Positions 1 to 8,182 of a DNA stretch of 28,550 nucleotides are shown piece by piece. Both the position numbers and the translations under genes were made by a program. The notes beneath the pieces were generated by a model. It did no database searches. It was not told the origin of the DNA and saw nothing but the letters and a program-made list of their open reading frames with translations. How positions within the stretch are numbered: the first letter of the stretch is position 1; every line of letters starts with the position of its first letter. Source of the stretch: a virus; the IMG/VR virus record IMGVR_UViG_3300040806_000953, positions 1 through 28,550 of that record; one strand, written 5' to 3'.

Positions 1-1
1 A

Positions 2-583
2 TACATTGGTTGTTTCAAAAAAAATGTTACATGGGTTAAAGGTATGAGCGGAAGTGAAAGACGTCTTGCATTTAAGCGTGGCGAACTTAATGGCACTAGA
101 GAAAATCCAGCCGCATATAAGAAACATGTAGAATCTGATACAAATGCAGAAGTATGGTTTCATCACGGTATCCTACAAGCAGACGGTTCACATGCAGACG
201 ATCCAAACTATCCAGGCTTTCAGTTTGAAGAACTGTATAAAGCAAAATGGGGTTCATATCCAAGTGGTGAATTTTATGATGCATACAAACTTGTTAAGAG
301 TTTTAGAGATGGCATGCAAAAAGCACTATGGGTAAACAAAGGTAACCCAAATGCAAAAGCATTACAAACTGCACTAACTAAAATGTCAACTAATGCAGAA
401 AGTCGTGCAATTATTGAAAAGAAAGTTGGAAAATACGATTGGAAAATTGGTGCTGAAGGTGATGCACACAGAGATACATTAATGACTTTAGTTACTGTTG
501 ATGCACTAGAAGATCTTGTACTATTCAATACAGAAGCACTTGGCCTTAAGAGTGTATTTAAAATTGAACTGGGCCTTAAATGA
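2..583 (+). CDS. Partial TctC-like solute receptor (C-terminal part)
   Basis: The frame is open from the first bases of the window, so this is the C-terminal 193 or so residues of a longer protein whose start lies upstream; the first internal ATG is at 44. The pattern ERRLAFKRGELNGT followed by an aromatic-rich region, and a C-terminal half with FRDGMQKALWV and DALEDLVLFNTEALGL, resembles the extracytoplasmic receptors of tripartite tricarboxylate transporters (TctC/Bug family), which bind carboxylates in the periplasm. The resemblance is remembered pattern, not an alignment, and the signal peptide that would support it is outside the window. Its TGA overlaps the ATG of the hydrolase gene (ATGA at 580), so it belongs to the plus-strand cassette. 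In a phage it would be an auxiliary metabolic gene. A phage-specific protein of unknown role is the alternative. Confidence 0.45.
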   Translation, partial: YIGCFKKNVTWVKGMSGSERRLAFKRGELNGTRENPAAYKKHVESDTNAEVWFHHGILQADGSHADDPNYPGFQFEELYKAKWGSYPSGEFYDAYKLVKSFRDGMQKALWVNKGNPNAKALQTALTKMSTNAESRAIIEKKVGKYDWKIGAEGDAHRDTLMTLVTVDALEDLVLFNTEALGLKSVFKIELGLK

Positions 584-1296
584 AAATAGTAATATCGCAC
601 GGCAGCGGCGGAGTAGGTAGCGCAGAAACTTTTACTCGTGACTTTTTCTTAATGAAGGGTTACGAAGTAGAAATTATTGACTACTTTACTCCGCATGGCA
701 TCGACCGAATAAGATGGAGCGAAAAAGAGCCTGATAATTACGATGTTACTTTTAAGGAAATGTTTAACGTAGATTTTCCTAAAGGTGATTTAGTACATAT
801 AGGGTTTAGTCTTGGTGCTTTTCTAGGCATTGTTAATCATGCAAAGTTTGTTAAAAATTATTTGTTTTATCCTGGAGTACTGGGAATAACACAAGAGATG
901 TTAGATGTAGATTATAGTAATGCAAGTGTAATCTTATGTGGTAATGATAAAGGAAAATACAAATATGAAAAATTTAAAAGTCTTTTAAAAAAACCGCCAC
1001 TGACTGAATATATGCTTCCTTACACACATCATGCATTTATGATCGAAGATATTGATTTTAAATTTAATATGGTACGCTACAACACAACAGATAACATAAT
1101 GAGTTCAGAAGAGTTTTCTCAATTAAAGCCCAACCATAAATATCTTAGCGACAGATACGGTCATACCACTACTCCTACACATTTATTGTTTGATAAAGAA
1201 TTAAGATGGCAATATTTAAATCATATAGAAGAAGATATTAATGAAACCTTTCTTAGTGTTCGAAAACGGAACAACATACACGAAACCCCAGTTTGA
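580..1296 (+). CDS. Alpha/beta hydrolase (dienelactone hydrolase-like)
   Basis: A 238-residue protein with the order expected of a small alpha/beta hydrolase: an N-terminal strand followed by SHGSGGVG near residues 6-13 (oxyanion region), the nucleophile elbow GFSLG at 75-79 with Ser77, a candidate acid Asp123 in CGNDKGK, and a candidate His at 150-151 in THHAF. It probably hydrolyses an ester or thioester; the substrate cannot be read. There is no signal peptide, so it should be cytoplasmic. The start overlaps the preceding stop as ATGA, and its last 56 bases overlap the adenylating enzyme gene in another frame. The tight coupling suggests that hydrolase, ligase and radical SAM enzyme act in one pathway, possibly with the hydrolase as an editing or release enzyme for the ligase product. 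Confidence 0.75.
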   Translation: MKIVISHGSGGVGSAETFTRDFFLMKGYEVEIIDYFTPHGIDRIRWSEKEPDNYDVTFKEMFNVDFPKGDLVHIGFSLGAFLGIVNHAKFVKNYLFYPGVLGITQEMLDVDYSNASVILCGNDKGKYKYEKFKSLLKKPPLTEYMLPYTHHAFMIEDIDFKFNMVRYNTTDNIMSSEEFSQLKPNHKYLSDRYGHTTTPTHLLFDKELRWQYLNHIEEDINETFLSVRKRNNIHETPV

Positions 1297-2407
1297 TAAT
1301 ATTGCTAAAAAATATGCCAAGCAGTTAAAAAAAGCTGGTTACGATAAAACATGTCGTATTGGAGTTTTTAGTAATACTGAGAATATATTTAAAATTTTTG
1401 GAGCTATGCAAGTATGTAGCCCTGTTATTATAGACCATACTATGACCGAGCATGAGCTTAGTTATTATGACATAGATATATGGGACAATACACTTCCGTT
1501 GCCGCGATACAATCAATGCAACACAGATGAAGTTGTGGGTATATGCAGTAGCGGTAGTACCGAGAAACATCGTATAATACCAATTACTGAAGATCAATAC
1601 TATCGAGATGGATTAGATAATAATATACAAATTCATGGAAATATTACAGAACATGATAGTACTATAAATGTTATACCATTATGGGTTTGTATAGGCTTTC
1701 AAACATTTGCACTATGTTATAAAACAGGAGCAACCTATTATATTTTAGATGATCCATGGAACTCTTGGCCTAGAGTAAATCCTACATTTATTATCGGAAG
1801 TCCAAATGTATTACGTGGAATGATGTCTCCCAATGTGCCGTATGAAAACATGACCATACGACATATAAGAACAGTTGGCGCACCTATGTATAAAGACTTT
1901 AAAATTGAAGCACAAAAGTTTTTCAATTGTATTACTACAGACAGTTACGGAGTAAATGAAATAGGCACTATTAGTATAATGCATTATCCGCAAAAGTACA
2001 ACAGTGTAGGTTACGTTTTAGATAATATCGACTGTAAAGTAATCGATAATGAAATAATTGTAAATAATTTTGCAACAGGAGATCTAGGACATATAGATGA
2101 AGATGGATTTCTTTTTATAACAGGTAGAAAAAAAGAAACAATTATAAATGGCGGCTGGAAAATTATGCCTTATGAAGTAGAACAAGCATTATTAGATTCA
2201 GGAGCGTCTGATGTAGTTGTGTTTGGGTACGATACTGTGTATGCAGAAGTAGTGGGTAAGATTGATTTAGACTTACTAAAGTCAAAAATAGCTAGATATA
2301 AAATTCCTGAAAAAATATTTTATGTTGAAAGTATTAAACGAAAAGGTCAAGGTAAGATTAACAGGAAGAATTTATTAGATGAATATAAACAAAATAGAAA
2401 AATATGA
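1241..2407 (+). CDS. AMP-forming acyl/aryl ligase (ANL superfamily), short form
   Basis: A 388-residue adenylate-forming enzyme with most core ANL motifs: A3 phosphate loop ICSSGSTEKH (101-110), A5 SYGVNEIG (233-240), A7 TGDLG (277-281), the hinge region GRKKETIINGGWKI (293-306), and A10 GQGKINR with the catalytic Lys near 370. It would activate a carboxylic acid as an acyl-AMP and pass it to CoA or another acceptor. Normal ANL enzymes have about 500-550 residues; the shortening is in the N-terminal subdomain. An in-frame TAG at 1226-1228 shows that no longer start exists. The start has a purine-rich stretch (AGAAGAAG) before it and lies 56 bases inside the hydrolase gene. No carrier protein is visible nearby. 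Substrate unknown. Confidence 0.8.
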   Translation: MKPFLVFENGTTYTKPQFDNIAKKYAKQLKKAGYDKTCRIGVFSNTENIFKIFGAMQVCSPVIIDHTMTEHELSYYDIDIWDNTLPLPRYNQCNTDEVVGICSSGSTEKHRIIPITEDQYYRDGLDNNIQIHGNITEHDSTINVIPLWVCIGFQTFALCYKTGATYYILDDPWNSWPRVNPTFIIGSPNVLRGMMSPNVPYENMTIRHIRTVGAPMYKDFKIEAQKFFNCITTDSYGVNEIGTISIMHYPQKYNSVGYVLDNIDCKVIDNEIIVNNFATGDLGHIDEDGFLFITGRKKETIINGGWKIMPYEVEQALLDSGASDVVVFGYDTVYAEVVGKIDLDLLKSKIARYKIPEKIFYVESIKRKGQGKINRKNLLDEYKQNRKI

Positions 2408-3359
2408 CTGGTATGAAGATTATATAGTGCATTGGCGCCCTACCAATATGTGTAATTATGATTGTAGTTATTGCGAGCCTTCCAATCATCACGCAATCGA
2501 CAAGCGAAAATTACCAAATGTAGAAGACTTAATCGCTGCTGCTAAAAAGATAAGAGATAGTGTTCCTGCAGATAAAAGTGTGTTAGTTTATATTACAGGC
2601 GGCGAGCCATTCTTGATCAAAGATGTACATAAGTGGTTTAACTGGATGGGTGAAAATAATATTAGAGTGGGCATTTTTACAAACGGAAGTTTGCCATTAA
2701 AAATATATGATATGAGCAAAGAGTCATTTAAAAACATTAATATCAAAATAAGTTTTCATCCTGAGTTTGCCGAAATTGATAGAGTTGTTGAGTTTGTTAA
2801 TATGATTAAAGAAAACAACGGCAACGTAGAAATCCGTGCAATGATGGCAGCAGGATTATTTCATAAAGTAGATGAATTAGAAGAAAAGTTGCTCAATACT
2901 CCTATTGTAAGATTGCCTGTATTTCCGTTATATAATAAAACAACACAGGAAGTCAATCCTACTTATTCTTCGAGTAGATTTTTAGAAGGGTACAATCAAA
3001 AAATAGATGAAGGGCAGCTAGGATATTATACTAAAGATGAGTTAGATATACTTGAAAACTTAGAACAGGATGAACCTACTTATTTAAGTTGTACTGTAAA
3101 TAATGACATTGAAACTAATGCTGTTAATTTTGTAACAGAAAGAACAAACAAGTTTAAAGGCTGGACATGCGGTATTGTTAATAAAAAAATATTAATAGAA
3201 GCTAACGGAAATGTAAAGTACGGAACTTGCGCTGCTACAGGTATTATTGGAAATATTTTTAAAGATGATTTAACTCTCTTTGATAAGCAATATACTACCT
3301 GTCAAAGAGAAGTTTGTACTACATTAGATGAAATAATGGTTACTAAGTTTAAGGTGTAG
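2379..3359 (+). CDS. Radical SAM protein with SPASM-like C-terminus
   Basis: A 326-residue protein with a canonical radical SAM CX3CX2C cluster at Cys25, Cys29 and Cys32 (MCNYDCSYC) and the SAM-binding GGEP motif near residue 75. The C-terminal third carries further cysteines, in LSCTVNN, GWTCGIV, YGTCAATG and TTCQREVC. This resembles the auxiliary Fe-S region of SPASM or twitch enzymes, which modify peptides or small molecules. The start has AGGAAG upstream and overlaps the ligase gene by 29 bases, so the two are translationally coupled. Its 3' end overlaps the convergent tail fibre gene by 11 bases. The substrate is unknown; a product of the adjacent ligase, or a short peptide, is possible. 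It is not QueE, which is encoded separately at 12262. Confidence 0.85.
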   Translation: MNINKIEKYDWYEDYIVHWRPTNMCNYDCSYCEPSNHHAIDKRKLPNVEDLIAAAKKIRDSVPADKSVLVYITGGEPFLIKDVHKWFNWMGENNIRVGIFTNGSLPLKIYDMSKESFKNINIKISFHPEFAEIDRVVEFVNMIKENNGNVEIRAMMAAGLFHKVDELEEKLLNTPIVRLPVFPLYNKTTQEVNPTYSSSRFLEGYNQKIDEGQLGYYTKDELDILENLEQDEPTYLSCTVNNDIETNAVNFVTERTNKFKGWTCGIVNKKILIEANGNVKYGTCAATGIIGNIFKDDLTLFDKQYTTCQREVCTTLDEIMVTKFKV

Positions 3360-5301
3360 CAGCAGTACCGTCGTCTAAATTAATCCATGCGCCGCCTTGA
3401 CGTCCTTCAAATTTATCATTAGTACTATTGTAAATAACCATTCCGTTTACAGGTGTTAGTGCATCACGTTCTGTAGATGTTAATGATCCAAACTGAACAA
3501 ATCCGTCGATCTTAGCATTACCGTTATTTACGTGAAGCTTCTCGTCGGGGCGCGGCGTGCCTAACCCTAAATATCCTTGACTATTAAATAATAATAGATT
3601 TTGTAAGTTACCTGCTGAATTGGCTGTAATGAACATAACTCTGCCAGGCACAACACCTGGCGATACTGTAGAATCTAAATCAGTTGCAATTCTAACAATA
3701 CCTGCTATGTTATAGTCGCTACCATCATATCCTGAACCTTGTATCTCGCCTAGTGCATCGCCTGTAGTACCGCCTTCAACGGTTAAGGGAGCATCAACAG
3801 TGCCTGTGCTAGTTTGGAAAAGTACCTGGGGACCAATTGCTCCGGGTTTTGCTAGACCTGTTAATGTAGCCATTATATTATCGTTTGTAGTAACGTCTAT
3901 TTTGGCTGTTGAATCTATTTTACCAACAATACTATTTGCAACACCATCTACAAGTACAGTTGAATCATCGCCAAACACACTTCCAGTTACGTCACCGTTT
4001 ACAGTACCAGTTAAGTTACCGGTTACATTACCAGTTACATTACCAGTTAGGTTACCAGTTACATTACCAGTTACAGTCCCAGTAGCACTGATATCTGTTG
4101 TAAAAACTGAAGTACTGTTTACAGAATTCACATATAGTTCATTCCATTTTTTATCAGTTAATCCTATATTTTTTGCACTGTCTACTGATGGCAAAACATT
4201 CGTAATAATAGCTTCTAAATCAAGTGGATTTGCAGGTCTAAATACAAGATCCGAACCTGCTAGTAATACTTGACCTTCTGTTGGCGGAGTAGTTAGATCA
4301 ACATTCGATATGTCGTTTAACTCTAAAGTCTTTGCTTTCCAGCTAGTTGACCCGCCGTCGTATTGTAAAAAATCATTATCTAATACACCAAGCGATAAAT
4401 CAATATCAGTAATATTTGCAAACACTGGAGCAGGTACAGCATCGTTAATCCAACTATTAGAACCAGGGTTCCATACAAGTGTTTGACCTGCTGTTGGACT
4501 AGTTGTAGTAACATCTGTTAAATCGTTAATGCTTGCGTTTAATGCAAACACGCCGGTTGCGTTATTATATTGTAAACCGACACCTGCACTTAAATCTGTT
4601 AAGGCTATTCCACCACCACCACCTTGTGCTGCTAGTGCCTGCCATTTACCAGCAGTTGAATTCCATGTAAGAACTTGGTTATTCTGTGGATTTGTTGCAT
4701 CAACATCGGATAACAGTGATAAAGACTGATCTGATGCTGTCCAAGTACTTGTGCCATTATTCCACTTTAAGACTTGGCCGTCAGTTGCACTTGCTTGTGC
4801 TAATGCTGATGTAGTAATTCTTGATGTTGCTGAATCTATAAGAATAGTACTATCGTCGCCTACTATGTCTGCATTTACACTTGCAGCATTAAACTCGCCG
4901 TCGATATTAATGTTAGTAGTATATAAGTTTTTAAAACGCTTATTAGCATTACCTAATATATAGGCGTTGTTACTTGTAGGTATTAAATTACTACCTAGTC
5001 CAGTACCTTCTCCTGATTGCAAACTTAAACTTGTAGCGTTAATTCCGCCTTGTATATTAATTGCCCCTGTTCCGTTAACAGTAAAACTATTAAGTGACAA
5101 GTTTCCTCCTAGTTCAGGGGAAGTATCCTCAACAATATTATCTATACCCAAGAACGGATCACCAGTAACTGGAAGACCTCCTGCGTTTATACCGTCTCCA
5201 ATATAAAGTCTTTTAGTATCAATTGTATATATCAGCTCACCTTGATCAGGTGTAATGGTTTGTCTATCAGCATTTGTACCACGGCGTACTCTTAGCGGCA
5301 T
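3349..5301 (-). CDS. Tail fibre / virion structural protein
   Basis: A 650-residue fibre-like protein. The N-terminus (MPLRVRRGTNADRQTITPDQ, then GELIYTIDTKRLYIGDG) is the usual opening of marine T4-like phage fibre proteins. A middle region repeats a module of the form LxDV-xT-P-GQxLxWN-xW, seen about five times between residues 170 and 350. A VTGN/LTGN repeat follows (encoded by 3981-4088). The C-terminus has GLGTxxPxEKLHV and GMVIYNSTNDKFEGRQGGAWINL, typical of fibre tips. It probably contacts the host surface. The start is supported by TAGGAGATAAAC before the ATG and a late-promoter-like ATAAATA further upstream. The gene converges on the plus-strand radical SAM gene with an 11-base overlap. 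Confidence 0.85.
   Translation of the reverse strand: MPLRVRRGTNADRQTITPDQGELIYTIDTKRLYIGDGINAGGLPVTGDPFLGIDNIVEDTSPELGGNLSLNSFTVNGTGAINIQGGINATSLSLQSGEGTGLGSNLIPTSNNAYILGNANKRFKNLYTTNINIDGEFNAASVNADIVGDDSTILIDSATSRITTSALAQASATDGQVLKWNNGTSTWTASDQSLSLLSDVDATNPQNNQVLTWNSTAGKWQALAAQGGGGGIALTDLSAGVGLQYNNATGVFALNASINDLTDVTTTSPTAGQTLVWNPGSNSWINDAVPAPVFANITDIDLSLGVLDNDFLQYDGGSTSWKAKTLELNDISNVDLTTPPTEGQVLLAGSDLVFRPANPLDLEAIITNVLPSVDSAKNIGLTDKKWNELYVNSVNSTSVFTTDISATGTVTGNVTGNLTGNVTGNVTGNLTGTVNGDVTGSVFGDDSTVLVDGVANSIVGKIDSTAKIDVTTNDNIMATLTGLAKPGAIGPQVLFQTSTGTVDAPLTVEGGTTGDALGEIQGSGYDGSDYNIAGIVRIATDLDSTVSPGVVPGRVMFITANSAGNLQNLLLFNSQGYLGLGTPRPDEKLHVNNGNAKIDGFVQFGSLTSTERDALTPVNGMVIYNSTNDKFEGRQGGAWINLDDGTAATP
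3981..4088 (-). repeat. 12-bp tandem repeat encoding VTGN/LTGN
   Basis: Nine consecutive 12-base units related to TACCAGTTACAT on the plus strand lie inside the tail fibre gene and keep frame. Units at 4029-4040 and 4053-4064 are identical, and the others differ by one to five bases. They encode alternating NVTG and NLTG tetrapeptides. The arrangement suits expansion or contraction by slippage without loss of frame. Confidence 0.9.
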
Positions 5302-5331
5302 GTTTATCTCCTAAAGAATAATTCTTACTAT

Positions 5332-5339
5332 GTATTTAT
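5332..5339 (-). promoter_or_regulatory. T4-late-like promoter box upstream of tail fibre gene
   Basis: On the minus strand this reads ATAAATAC, close to the T4 late -10 box TATAAATA. It lies about 30 bases before the tail fibre ATG, in a short intergenic gap and followed by a good ribosome binding site. Late transcription suits a fibre gene. Confidence 0.6.
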
Positions 5340-5357
5340 CAAAGTGTTATCAGAACC

Positions 5358-5672
5358 TTATTTTCCTTTCTTAAGAAAAAACTTTGTTCTTTTAGTAATA
5401 TCGTGTTTTACTTTTTCAACATTAAGTCTAAAGTCGATATTATCAATATAATCATTATATTCTTCAAGTAACGATTCAATTTCAGCTTCTAAATTAGCCG
5501 CAGACGGCTTTTCTAGACTTTTTTGTATATCTACTTCCCATATTTTACCGTCAGTAAATAAGATTCGCATACTATGGAGGTACTCTAGCGGAACTACTGA
5601 AACATCCACATCATTGAGTACCTCCGGCCAATGGTCGATTACGTCTTGCGGAAGTTTATTCTGTTTGCTCAC
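5358..5672 (-). CDS. Conserved-looking phage protein, unknown function
   Basis: A 104-residue protein without a recognised domain. It has a beta-rich N-terminal half (SVVPLEYLHSMRILFTDGKI) and a charged, probably helical region (about 55-90) rich in Glu, ending in a basic tail KRTKFFLKKGK. Similar small proteins occur in marine T4-like phages next to structural genes, from memory. Its first 17 bases overlap the end of the next upstream gene (5656-6246), so it is probably co-translated with it. Possibly virion-associated. Confidence 0.7.
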   Translation of the reverse strand: MSKQNKLPQDVIDHWPEVLNDVDVSVVPLEYLHSMRILFTDGKIWEVDIQKSLEKPSAANLEAEIESLLEEYNDYIDNIDFRLNVEKVKHDITKRTKFFLKKGK

Positions 5673-6246
5673 TCTTTTGACGCTTTTTAGTTGGCACTAG
5701 CTCTTCTGCTTTTCTTCTAAGTTCAGCAGCTTCTTTATATAGTGCATTAGCTTGCGATCTATACCCTTTAGCTATATCTTCGTCAGTAAGAGCTGATTCA
5801 GTAGTATTTGAATCATTGATGTATACATCTTCTGCAGGCTTTGTGTCTTCGGAGGTTGTTGCAGTGCCACCTGCTAATTCAGCAATAGTTACACCTTTTT
5901 GATCAGCGATCATCTGATTTAACTCTGCTAAATTAATTACGTTTTTAGTATCTGGCGTCATTTCTACATCTTTAGTAAGTTGTTTTGATAGTTTGCCAAA
6001 TTTATGAAACGCTTTTAACATATTACGTCCGTCGGGTAGTGTTGCTCTGTCCATTGCATCAGCAAGTTCGTCAGCTGACTGTCCGGCGTTTGATTCAATA
6101 CAACGCATTAGTGCGTCATGCTCGTCTGCCGACAATGACTCTGTAGACACTACCAGGCAACTTTCTGCGTCACCTGGCAATGTTCTAAAAGCAACTCCGA
6201 CCTTTTTTCTTGTAGAGGCAATTCTGCCTACATGCTTTAAGGCCAT
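5656..6246 (-). CDS. Conserved phage protein, possible virion or assembly factor
   Basis: The protein has 196 residues if it starts at ATG 6246 (MALKHVGRIASTRKKVG), where AGGAAC precedes the start; the frame is open further upstream but would run into the neighbouring gene. The N-terminal 100 residues look globular (RTLPGDAESCLVVSTESL; MLKAFHKFGKLSKQL). The middle is acidic and Thr/Ser-rich, and the C-terminus is a charged helix with a basic end (ELRRKAEEL then KKRQK). No known domain is recognised. It sits in a three-gene run with the 104-residue and 98-residue proteins, four bases downstream of the latter. Confidence 0.7.
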   Translation of the reverse strand: MALKHVGRIASTRKKVGVAFRTLPGDAESCLVVSTESLSADEHDALMRCIESNAGQSADELADAMDRATLPDGRNMLKAFHKFGKLSKQLTKDVEMTPDTKNVINLAELNQMIADQKGVTIAELAGGTATTSEDTKPAEDVYINDSNTTESALTDEDIAKGYRSQANALYKEAAELRRKAEELVPTKKRQKSEQTE

Positions 6247-6250
6247 ATTA

Positions 6251-6547
6251 TTAAGTTCCTGTTTCTGTGCCTTCTGTTGGTGCTTCACCTTCAGGGGCTT
6301 GTGATTGTTGTGCTTGTACTGCAAGCAAGAAGTTGTTTAGGCGTGTATATGTTTTGCCTACAGCTTCCATTTCAGTTGGCCGGAATGCGCCTCTTGCACT
6401 AGCAACATCGATAATTTGTTTTAGTGCATTTAAATCACCAATACTTAGATCAGTGTTTTGTTCACCTTGTGCTTCTTGAGCATTTTCTACTAGTTCTTCA
6501 GCTACAGCTGGATCAGTAGTTGTTTGTGTTTCAGTAGTTTCAGACAT
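6251..6547 (-). CDS. Small acidic conserved phage protein, unknown function
   Basis: A 98-residue protein. A Thr/Glu-rich disordered N-terminus and a Glu/Gly/Thr-rich tail flank a conserved-looking core (DLNALKQIIDVASARGAF, then PTEMEAVGKTYTRLNNFLLA) that is probably helical. This core is familiar from T4-like marine phages, where its role is unknown. AGGAGA lies before the start at 6547. It begins a run with the next two genes downstream. Confidence 0.7.
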   Translation of the reverse strand: MSETTETQTTTDPAVAEELVENAQEAQGEQNTDLSIGDLNALKQIIDVASARGAFRPTEMEAVGKTYTRLNNFLLAVQAQQSQAPEGEAPTEGTETGT

Positions 6548-6593
6548 ATTATGTATTCTCCTTTGTTTACTTATAATATATATCTACAATTAA

Positions 6594-6872
6594 CTAATTG
6601 TATTTTAAAAGTGGACAAGCTAATAAAAAATAACTAGCCTCTTTTTCGTTTTCAAACCCTATTTGAACAACTGTTTCAATTTTGTTCGTAGTAGTTGAAA
6701 TATTTACACCCTTACATATAGCGTATCTTCCTTTTAGTTTACTATTAATCCATTTATCAACAGCATTAATTGTATTATACTTATATTCGATATTAACTTT
6801 TTCAAAATATTCTGGTATAATAGGAAGTTTTCGAGTACCAAGTAAGTTGTGTGGATTAGGCCGCATTGTCAT
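6594..6872 (-). CDS. Small unknown protein downstream of the VWA gene
   Basis: A 92-residue protein with no recognised domain. The N-terminus contains RPNPHNLLGTRKLP, and the remainder alternates strands and basic residues (YKYNTINAVDKWINSKLKG). It overlaps the last 17 bases of the VWA/metallopeptidase gene, so it is probably translated from the same message as the moxR-VWA pair. The second Met (ATG at 6866) is an alternative start. No clear Shine-Dalgarno sequence is visible for either. Confidence 0.6.
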   Translation of the reverse strand: MTMRPNPHNLLGTRKLPIIPEYFEKVNIEYKYNTINAVDKWINSKLKGRYAICKGVNISTTTNKIETVVQIGFENEKEASYFLLACPLLKYN

Positions 6873-8172
6873 AATGTGCCGTTACACCGAACGGTGCCTC
6901 TAAGTTCTTTTGATGATTACTGTGAATAATAAATACTGTATCACAGTATTCTGGATCGCCCCATGAATCCCATGCATAACCGTCTGTAAACATTAAGAAC
7001 TTCTTAGGTTGAATATCATTTTCTTTCATATAAGTCCAATTGACCATAAAGTCAGTGCCGCCGCCGCCCATAACTTGATATTCTGATAAGTCTTCGCCAC
7101 CGTCGGCACTAAAATCTTCTTCGTTATAGACTTTTGTATCAAAGCACCATAACTTAATTTTATAGTCTTTGTATTCGTCCATAATACCTTTAACTTCGCT
7201 TAGGAAGTCTGTAGCCTGATCATTACCTATCGACCCGCTCATATCAATACAAATACATAAATCAATAGTTTGATCAAAGTTCATACCAGGCAAAACTGCA
7301 CCGGTATGCCATCCTTTGCGTGAAGGACGCATAAATGTATAATCACTTCGAATTGTTGACTGAATTTGCTGACGCAAAATTTCACGCCAGTTCATTTTAG
7401 GCTCAGTAAGCTCTTTAATCATACGAGCAATTTCACCTGGAATATTACCTGCGCCCGAACTTTGTGCCGCAGAAATCATTCCTTCTTTTATTTCGTCACG
7501 TATTTTACGTAGTTCTTCTTTAGAATATTTCGGCGGTCCGCCTTTACCTTTGCTTTTGCCTGGAGTAGTACTATTACCATTGTCGCTATCGCCATCACCT
7601 TCCCAGTCAACATGTTCGTCTAACAGTTCACCGAGTTGTTTTAGTTCTTCCTCGTCATACTTGCCAAAGATGTCATCGTATACTTCTTCTGATGTCCAGC
7701 CTTCGTATTTAAAGTCTTGAAAACAATCAATAAAGGTAGGTTTATTACCAATACGATCTCTTACTAGTAGGTTGTTTACAATATAGTCAGCGGCAATGTT
7801 GTAAATTTGCGGATCTCTATCATCTCTACGTGCCAAGTGGTCAAATACACAATGAAGAATTTCGTGTGCAATAACAAACTCTACTTCTTTGTTTGACATT
7901 GCATTAAAGAACTGTGTATTGTAATATAAGTTACGTCCGTCGACAGCGGCAGTAGGGCACCAGTCGTCTGCTTCTTTAATAATCAAACGTGTTGCCATAT
8001 TACCAAAGAAAGGATGGCGAAGTAGTAATCCTACACGAGCAATAATAATACGATCTAATACTTCAACTCGCATTTCTTCTAATGCTTCTGGAGTAATATC
8101 AGGGTCTGGAGCCCAATTCTTTTTACCTTCTAAGTTGTACAGTACATCTGAATTAAAAAAATCTAAAGGCAT
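6856..8172 (-). CDS. VWA-domain protein with metallopeptidase-like N-terminus
   Basis: A 438-residue protein starting at ATG 8172, which is preceded by AAGGAGAAGG; the longer reading frame upstream overlaps the ATPase gene and is not needed. The N-terminal domain has an HEXXH motif, HEILH at 103-107, followed by DHLARR and an AxDxxxN-like segment, as in the putative metallopeptidase domain (DUF2201-type). The middle is a Gly/Ser/Lys-rich linker. The C-terminal VWA domain keeps a MIDAS site: DMSGS, the Thr of GGGGTDF, and TDG. Proteins of this build pair with MoxR ATPases. The gene follows the ATPase by 10 bases. It probably acts as a metal-dependent adaptor or peptidase in phage assembly or host takeover; the target is unknown. 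Confidence 0.8.
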   Translation of the reverse strand: MPLDFFNSDVLYNLEGKKNWAPDPDITPEALEEMRVEVLDRIIIARVGLLLRHPFFGNMATRLIIKEADDWCPTAAVDGRNLYYNTQFFNAMSNKEVEFVIAHEILHCVFDHLARRDDRDPQIYNIAADYIVNNLLVRDRIGNKPTFIDCFQDFKYEGWTSEEVYDDIFGKYDEEELKQLGELLDEHVDWEGDGDSDNGNSTTPGKSKGKGGPPKYSKEELRKIRDEIKEGMISAAQSSGAGNIPGEIARMIKELTEPKMNWREILRQQIQSTIRSDYTFMRPSRKGWHTGAVLPGMNFDQTIDLCICIDMSGSIGNDQATDFLSEVKGIMDEYKDYKIKLWCFDTKVYNEEDFSADGGEDLSEYQVMGGGGTDFMVNWTYMKENDIQPKKFLMFTDGYAWDSWGDPEYCDTVFIIHSNHQKNLEAPFGVTAHYDNAA

Positions 8173-8182
8173 AACCTTCTCC

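Noticed and set aside
3981-4088. Direct repeats considered as a CRISPR array
   Set aside because: Units are 12 bases with no unique spacers and keep frame inside a fibre gene.
3800-5206. Plus-strand open frames opposite the tail fibre gene
   Set aside because: They are Pro/Val/Ser-rich antisense reflections of the repetitive fibre sequence and lack ribosome binding sites.
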